Assembly (NCBI GenBank): GCA_030407085.1
Contig: CM059585.1
Coordinates: 7,557,001-7,621,000, forward strand
DNA: 64,000 nt
Source: Trichopria drosophilae
Taxonomy: Eukaryota > Arthropoda > Insecta > Hymenoptera > Diapriidae
Reading direction: 5' to 3'
Numbering within the stretch: the stretch's first letter is position 1; the number at the start of each line of letters is the position of its first letter. The notes beneath the pieces were generated by a model that saw only the letters and a program-made list of their open reading frames with translations, did no database searches and was not told the origin of the DNA. Position numbers and translations under genes: made by a program. This document shows positions 58,560 through 64,000 of the stretch, one piece after another.

Positions 58560-58870
58560 GCCTTTACTATGGATTTATAGTAAATACAAACTTTAACTAT
58601 GAATAATAGTAAATATAAATATTTACTACGAGACAGTATGAAATGAGGACTACATTAGATTATAGTTATTTTAACTATATTTGTCATATTCATTTAAATC
58701 ATTCTACATAGTTGATTTTGTTAACTATGAGGAGATAGTTGGTGTAACAAAATTATAATAAAATCGATTATGAAAGTGGTAAATTTAACTATTTTTCATA
58801 GTAGTTTTAACTATATTTTTCCAACTATGTGATGTAGTCAATTTAACTGCGGATTTTTTTCTCTGTGTAG
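58560..58870. repeat. Array of AACTAT/ATAGTT words ending in TTTTTCTCTGTG
   Basis: TTAACTAT, ATAGTAAAT and CATAGTT words recur about every 15-25 bases in both orientations. The right edge, TTTTTTTCTCTGTGTAGTTA, matches the end type of the neighbouring TIR elements. The left edge was not found. Confidence 0.4.
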
Positions 58871-59285
58871 TTAAATCCTGCCGCTAACTTAACAATTTTT
58901 ACAATACAATACAATACACATTGAATCAGGCCCACGTGTAAATTTCGTAAGGACACAGATATAATTTATCAAATGATGGAACGACAGATATTTGCGAAAA
59001 ATCCTTCTGATCTTTCCTAACGTCTTGTACCAGGTTACCTACTTTGGCAAAACTATCTTACAATTTTTAATATAAACAATAAATAAATTAGAAATTAATT
59101 AGCACCGACTGTTTCAAAACGCTTTTAAGGAACGTATAAAGAAATCATAAAACCTGTATTCCCATCTCTATATGGAATAACCGGAACTTTCAATAAATCA
59201 AAGTTCGCACATATTTATTGCAGAGTTCAGAAGAAATCGACCAACATGAAACCAATAATGATGTGGAGACGAAGAGGGTATGGTA
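58870..59285. other. Intergenic upstream of gene D
   Basis: No supportable gene. Confidence 0.4.
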
Positions 59286-59291
59286 ATAGAA

Positions 59292-59420
59292 CCAAGGTCA
59301 ATCGAATCGAAGTAATATATGGTCTGATGGGCGGATGTATGAAATTATAGGAATATTAAGGATTTTTGGCAGAAGGAGAATTACTATATATTGATCTGCA
59401 GATTCGCAAGTGCTCACAGT
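59292..59420 (+). promoter_or_regulatory. Promoter of cuticle gene D
   Basis: A perfect FTZ-F1-type site CCAAGGTCA (59292-59300), the box TTGGCAGAAGGAG (59366-59378), a 6-base spacer, TATATA (59385-59390) and the initiator CAGT (59417-59420), with 33 bases from the TATA T to the start A. ATGCTAATG is absent, as in gene C. Confidence 0.8.
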
Positions 59421-59465
59421 CCTTGCTTCATCTTAGATTCGAATTTTTCCCTTCATCCCGGAATC

Positions 59466-61783
59466 ATGAAAACTGTAAGTACATACATTACATTCAACAC
59501 TATTTTTCAAAATAATACCCAAAGTTTCGATAAAAGGCTTATTCTAATCTGACACTGCAGAAATCACTTCAGTTGAAATTTAATTCTAACGACATTACGG
59601 TGCAAAAATATTTCTGAAACGACATACAGATATTATTAACGGTGATGAGTAGTTTTTAACGATGCTCATTTTTTATATTGTAACTATATATGAAATTTTG
59701 AAGTTGCTTTTTTAATGCCAATTTTGAAAGAGGTTAAGAGTCAGTGATTTTTCATTGTTAAGGTATCTGTTGGACGTTTTAAGAATGATAGTCCTTTCTA
59801 TAATATATATAACAGACCATAACAATCTTACGTACAAAAATCAAAATAATCATTTCTTTTTTAATAAATTCAGTTTTTAGACGCAAACCTTTAAGATCTC
59901 TACCTACTATTTACGCATTTAACCTACCGTCGATTCTGTATAGGTATAGGTACTAATTTTTTAATTTTGCTTTTTGGTATACTTGAATTTTTTGCTTCTC
60001 GCAATCAATAAAACATTTCATGTTTCTTTCGATATACTTGCAATAGAATTTTGTTTTAACATGTATTTAGTTTTAGATATAATTAAAAGTTTTCAATATG
60101 TTTTTTTTTATTTTTAAGACAGTAGAAAGTTTTGCCTTTTCTTCAATACACGGTTTAAGAAGGGTTTCAGTTTCACCGAAATAATGCAGTTTTCATGTTG
60201 TACTACATATATAACTCTACTGAAATATATTAATGTTATTTCTATGAACATGTTTTATAATAAAAGATATTATTGATGCATTTTCAACCAAATTGGCATT
60301 ACCACTTAAGGTGGCTCGAGCGCCTCGGCCCTGACATTTAGCGGGTTCCGAAGGGCCCCCCATTATATGAGCACTTCTTTTTGCATTTTTTTCGTCATTG
60401 CTGTATTTATCTACTAGATTCTCATTAAGTTACGCAAATATTAAGTAAAAATAGTTTTGTCAGTTAAAAAAACAACGCGTGTCTAACTACTGATTAGTCG
60501 GAGTCCGTACCAAACCGCATATTTTAAGTATTTATTGACGAATATTTGTTCTAATCATTCGGTGAAGGTATATTTTTAAAACTGGAATGAAATCCTCATT
60601 AAATTTGTGATATTTACGTGGTTTTTGGTTGAGATCTGACATTTTAAAGTATTATTATATTTAAGAAAATATTGTTTTGTGGTGCATAACTCTATACACC
60701 TATGTTAAATATCGCTATTTCAACCTCTTTCTTCGGTGACCTGGTTTAAAATTTCACAGAATGATGAGTGAAGTTATTAACTATAACCTAAAAAAAATTA
60801 CGCAATTCTGTCGTTTTTCGATTTTTGCTCGAACCGTCTTAAATAATATAGTATTCGACTTTTAAGATTGACATATCATAGTTTTCTGTTTTTTTTTTAT
60901 TTTCTGAAAAAACAAAACGTAGAACACAAAATAAAGAAATGTTTAGCAACGAACAATCCTATAAAGAAATTTGCCCAAACGTCCATTAATATTTTCCGAA
61001 TTAACTTGAGTTTTAACGTCAGAAACTCACGTTTCCTAAGTGTTTTAAAATATGTGTGGCTGAGATGTACATCGAAGTGCAAACATTTTGTACAAGCTTG
61101 TTAAAGTTTGAACTAAACATTATCAAAACTATACAATGACATAAATGTTACTTCCGAAAATTACATTGTAATATATATCGCAAATATCTTTGTGTAAATG
61201 TTTAAAATATGCATTTTGTGTAACAATTTTACAGTTCATCATATTGGCCACCGTGATGGCAGTTGGGCTTGCCATACCACAAAGCGGAGTTTTCAACAGC
61301 CCGATTCCAGTACCTCCACCACACAGGCCCATCAGTCGTCCACCATTAATAACGACAGGACAACAAGGTCCAGCAAAACCAGTAGACTATCCATCTCACG
61401 TGCCAGTTCAAACTCCATCTCACTCCTCGGCACCAGTTACATCCCACTCGTCAGTGGCAGCTTCAGCACCAGTACACCAGCAAAACCAGCACAACCAACA
61501 CAACCAGCACCATGAAGGCGTCAGCGTTCTTCGTGAAAATCCTTCGAACAACAATGGACTCGGACCCTACAATTTTGCTTTTGAACAATCCGATGGACAA
61601 TCCCGACAAGAATCTGCCGAACTTGTTCACATCGGTTCCGATCACGACTCCAACTCTGTTGACGCCCTCAGGGTCAAGGGAAGTTACAGCTGGGTTGACC
61701 CCATCAGCAAACAAACATACACTGTTCACTACGAAGCTGACGAATACGGATTCAGGCCCCAGGGAGCACACATACCTGCGTAA
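59466..61783 (+). CDS. RR-1 cuticle protein gene D, Ser/His/Gln linker
   Basis: Two-exon gene, join(59466..59474, 61235..61783), encoding 185 aa, the longest in the cluster. Exon 1 is ATG AAA ACT with consensus donor GTAAGT; the acceptor is AATTTTACAG; phase 0. The signal peptide is MKTFIILATVMAVGLA, then IPQ. The linker (17 to about 100) has a Pro-rich start (PVPPPHRPISRPP), Ser/His repeats and a QHNQHNQHH stretch. The Rebers-Riddiford domain opens at NNNGLGPYNF. It carries an extra acidic/Ser insert (HIGSDHDSNSVDAL) that the paralogs lack, then GSYSWVDP near 152-159 and YEADEYGF near 169-176, ending GAHIPA. The 1760-base intron is the longest of the set and contains a piggyBac-like insertion at 60310-60838. 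Chitin-binding secreted cuticle protein by family. Confidence 0.95.
60310..60838. mobile_element. TTAA-flanked piggyBac-like element in the intron of D
   Basis: TTAA lies at 60306-60309 and 60839-60842. The TIRs are GGTGGCTCGAGCG on the left and, inward from the right, GACGGTTCGAGCA. It is 529 bases long with no ORF. A GC-rich stretch (60314-60362) lies next to the left end. The shorter, less perfect TIR makes the superfamily call less sure than for 53576-54472. Confidence 0.65.
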
Positions 61784-61805
61784 ATTAATACACGACTAAC
61801 TCTTA

Positions 61806-61811
61806 AATAAA
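61806..61811 (+). terminator. Poly(A) signal of gene D
   Basis: AATAAA lies 22 bases after the stop codon. Confidence 0.8.
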
Positions 61812-62143
61812 TTTTACATCAACCTTCGCAAACACGTATTATTCTTATTTTAATGATCTATTTCCCATCATAAACGATTTCACAATTGTTCTCAACGAGT
61901 TCGAGTTCTCTGGTAAACAAAAGTGTGTTAGGGTGAAATCAATGGTTGTGCACTTTCAAGCATTAAAAATAATGAAAAAGAAGAGTCTAAGATAAGTTCC
62001 CACGTGATTCTTTTATTATTATTTTAATAATGTTTATATATTTTTACTGGTTTAAATCTTTAGACCATACGTATTTCTTTACACGGTTTTCGTGGTCGTG
62101 GCCAGAAATTTGAGATTGATCCAAAAACTCCTGAATATATATA

Positions 62144-63519
62144 TATTCAATCAAAATTACACATTTTATGTAAATATATATATATATATTAGGGTGGAGT
62201 GAATCGGAAAAGTTTTTTTGTAACACTTATTTTTTGGTAGTTTTTGATGCGCTAAGAACGAAAATGACCATAAAAAAATTATAAAAAAATGTTTCACATT
62301 CGCCCCGACGTCCCAAAGATGCCGTTTTTGGGGTGTTTTTTTTCGATTATCTGTAACTCCGTCATTTTTTTTTAATTTTTTTTTTTTTTTTTGGAAAAGG
62401 TGCCCACATTATCCATCTATTAAATCCATATAATAGAAATTTTTATTTTTTTTTATTATGCCTCTAAAAAATCGATATGTATGCCGATTTTTAAAAAAAT
62501 TGAATATTTCGATATTTTTCATTTATAACAAGTCAAATATCGGCAAAATCGAAGTGTGGCTACGATTTTTCGACGTATTTTGACCTCCTAAACATGAAAA
62601 TGATCGTAAAATTTAGCTAAATGTCTTCTCTTAGTCGTTATTTTTTAAAAAGTTCTAAAAATGTAACCTGATTCTATTAAAAGCTTAAGGGCTTACTACG
62701 GCCAAAAATTGTCAGAGTTTTAATTTTTTATTCGAAAGTACAACATTTCAAGAATATTCTGTAAAAATAAAAGATCCTACAGCTCTGGATCGCCAATTCA
62801 ATATGGATCCGTGAGCTTCCTGAAAATTTTGGGCTGTTGACTAGGGTGACCTCTGGCGAGTTGTCGTTTTATTCATATTATAGGTCTCCGAGTTGGACAG
62901 TTCAAAAAATCATGTCTATGTTAGTTTTGCTCAGATTGACGCGAGATTTTACAGAAGATTCTTGAAATATTGTACTTTCGAATTAAAAAATTAAAACTTT
63001 CACAATTTTTGACCGTAGTAAGCCCTTAAAATAGCTTTTAATAGAATCAGTTTAGATTTTTAGAACTTTTTAAAAAATAACGACTAAGAGAAGACATTTA
63101 GTTAAATTTTACGATCATTTTCATGTTTAAGAGCACAAAATACGTCGAAAAATCACAGCCACACTTCGATTTTGCCGATATTTGACTTGTTATAAATGAA
63201 AAATAGCGAAAAATTCAATTTTTTGAAAAATCGACATATATATCGATTTTTTAGAGGCATAATAAAAAAAATAAAAATTTCTATTATATGGATTTAATAG
63301 ATGGATAATGTGGGCACCTTTTCCAAAAAAAAAATTTTTTTTAAAATGACGGAGTTACAGCTAATCGAAAAATAAACACCCCAAAAACGGCATCTTTGGG
63401 TCGTCGGGGCGAATGTGAAACATTTTTTTAGAATTTTTTTATGGTCATTTTCGTTCTTAGCGCATCAAAAACTACCAAAAAATAAGTGTTACAAAAAAAC
63501 TTTTCCGATTCACTCCACC

Positions 63520-63571
<52 letters not shown>

Positions 63572-63596
63572 CATAAAATATGTAATTTTGATTGAA
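62144..63596. mobile_element. Giant palindromic (long-TIR/foldback) element, about 1.45 kb
   Basis: The arms run from about 62144 to 62769 and about 62950 to 63596. They mirror each other with few differences: TATTCAATCAAAATTAC, a (TA)n tract, AGGGTGGAGTGAATCGG, TGATGCGCTAAGAACG, GATGCCGTTTTTGGGGTG, TGGGCACCTTTTCC and TAAGCCCTTAAGC-type words are all present in inverse order. About 180 unpaired bases form the loop (62770-62949). There is no ORF. (TA)n is longer in the right arm. Confidence 0.9.
63522..63567 (+). repeat. (TA)n microsatellite
   Basis: About 23 TA units at the base of the right arm of the palindrome. The left arm has a shorter version at 62173-62189. Confidence 0.95.
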
Positions 63597-63599
63597 AAT

Positions 63600-64000
63600 A
63601 AGTTTTGAGAAACAAATGCTTGTATCTACAACATTTTAACCCATTAACGCCTGAAATGGCATTTTTTCTACTTCATTTTCAATCAAGTATTTCGTATCAA
63701 AATCGAAGTTGAAAACAATTGAAAGGCACATATCCTATTGTTTTCGAGGTCACACTTCAAGATTCCGAGGTCAAAATTGAGTTTCAGCCATCAGGAATTG
63801 CGATATGGCGCCGAATTTTAAAAAAATGCCCCAAAAACTTGGAATTATTTATGCTTATCAATTGTTTTCGAGCTATTAGAATATTGGAATTCTATTGGAA
63901 CCGTACATAATGGTGCATAAAATAGTTGCATTTTAAGAAATCATTCTAACGACCTCAAAATGGCGTAAGAAATGAAAATTTCTGTACGTTATAACACAAA
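63600..64000. other. Intergenic to the window edge, no gene seen
   Basis: The short frame at 63719-63910 lacks any recognisable domain. Phrases such as ATATGGCGCCGAATTTT and CAAAATGGCG hint at another degraded copy of the GCCATTTT repeat. Confidence 0.4.

Overview
The window is AT-rich eukaryotic DNA from an arthropod, almost certainly an insect. Two things point there: the only intact genes encode secreted cuticle proteins with an RR-1 Rebers-Riddiford chitin-binding domain, and there is a short (TTAGG)n telomere-type tract. The sequence alone does not let me name the order or species.

Seven complete cuticle protein genes are present. They fall into four types. A1 (11099-11910, +) and A2 (18792-19852, +) encode 117 aa. 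B1 (29908-30912, +), B2 (37537-38716, +) and B3 (42175-43378, -) encode 128 aa. C (46948-48102, -) encodes 179 aa with a His/Pro/Gln-rich linker. D (59466-61783, +) encodes 185 aa. All share one architecture: a TATA box, an arthropod initiator about 28-33 bases downstream, a 9-base first coding exon (ATG AAA NNN), a phase-0 intron of 0.45-1.8 kb, and a second exon with the rest of the signal peptide, a variable linker and the RR-1 domain at the C-terminus. A start chosen by the longest open reading frame is wrong for all seven.

The promoters look like one regulatory module. A TTGGCAG-N-AGGAG-like box ends exactly 6 bases upstream of the TATA box in A1, A2, C, D and, in weaker form, B1-B3. A nuclear-receptor half-site (perfect CCAAGGTCA, the FTZ-F1 consensus, in C and D) lies about 75-90 bases upstream of the TATA box. 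ATGCTAATG lies 34-45 bases upstream of the TATA box in A and B genes. This fits coordinated, moult-timed expression, which is an inference. The paralogs are mosaics: B1 and B2 are identical over the first 158 bases of exon 2 and then differ at 16 of 220, and A1/A2 similarity starts abruptly in mid-intron. Both suggest gene conversion.

The rest is intergenic DNA full of decayed mobile elements. From left to right: a degenerate repeat field (about 1.1-2.9 kb); a LINE relic with a MITE nested in it (4.4-6.4 kb); a terminal-inverted-repeat element with a nearby empty-site copy (8.9 kb); a foldback element with a tRNA-like loop (12.7-13.6 kb); several TIR elements (20.3, 22.7, 24.3, 33.2, 34.2, 34.8, 35.6, 50.0, 50.5 kb); a trinucleotide tract (35.0-35.4 kb); a foldback-like element with repeat-built arms and a 71-codon ORF (44.5-45.5 kb); Penelope-like and Jockey-like fragments (45.5-46.8 kb); two TTAA-flanked piggyBac-like elements (53.6 and 60.3 kb, the second inside the intron of gene D); and a 1.45-kb near-perfect palindrome (62.1-63.6 kb). 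A dispersed repeat marked by GCCATTTT recurs at 14.3, 26.4, 31.6 and 51.9 kb. I see no convincing conventional gene apart from the cuticle cluster.
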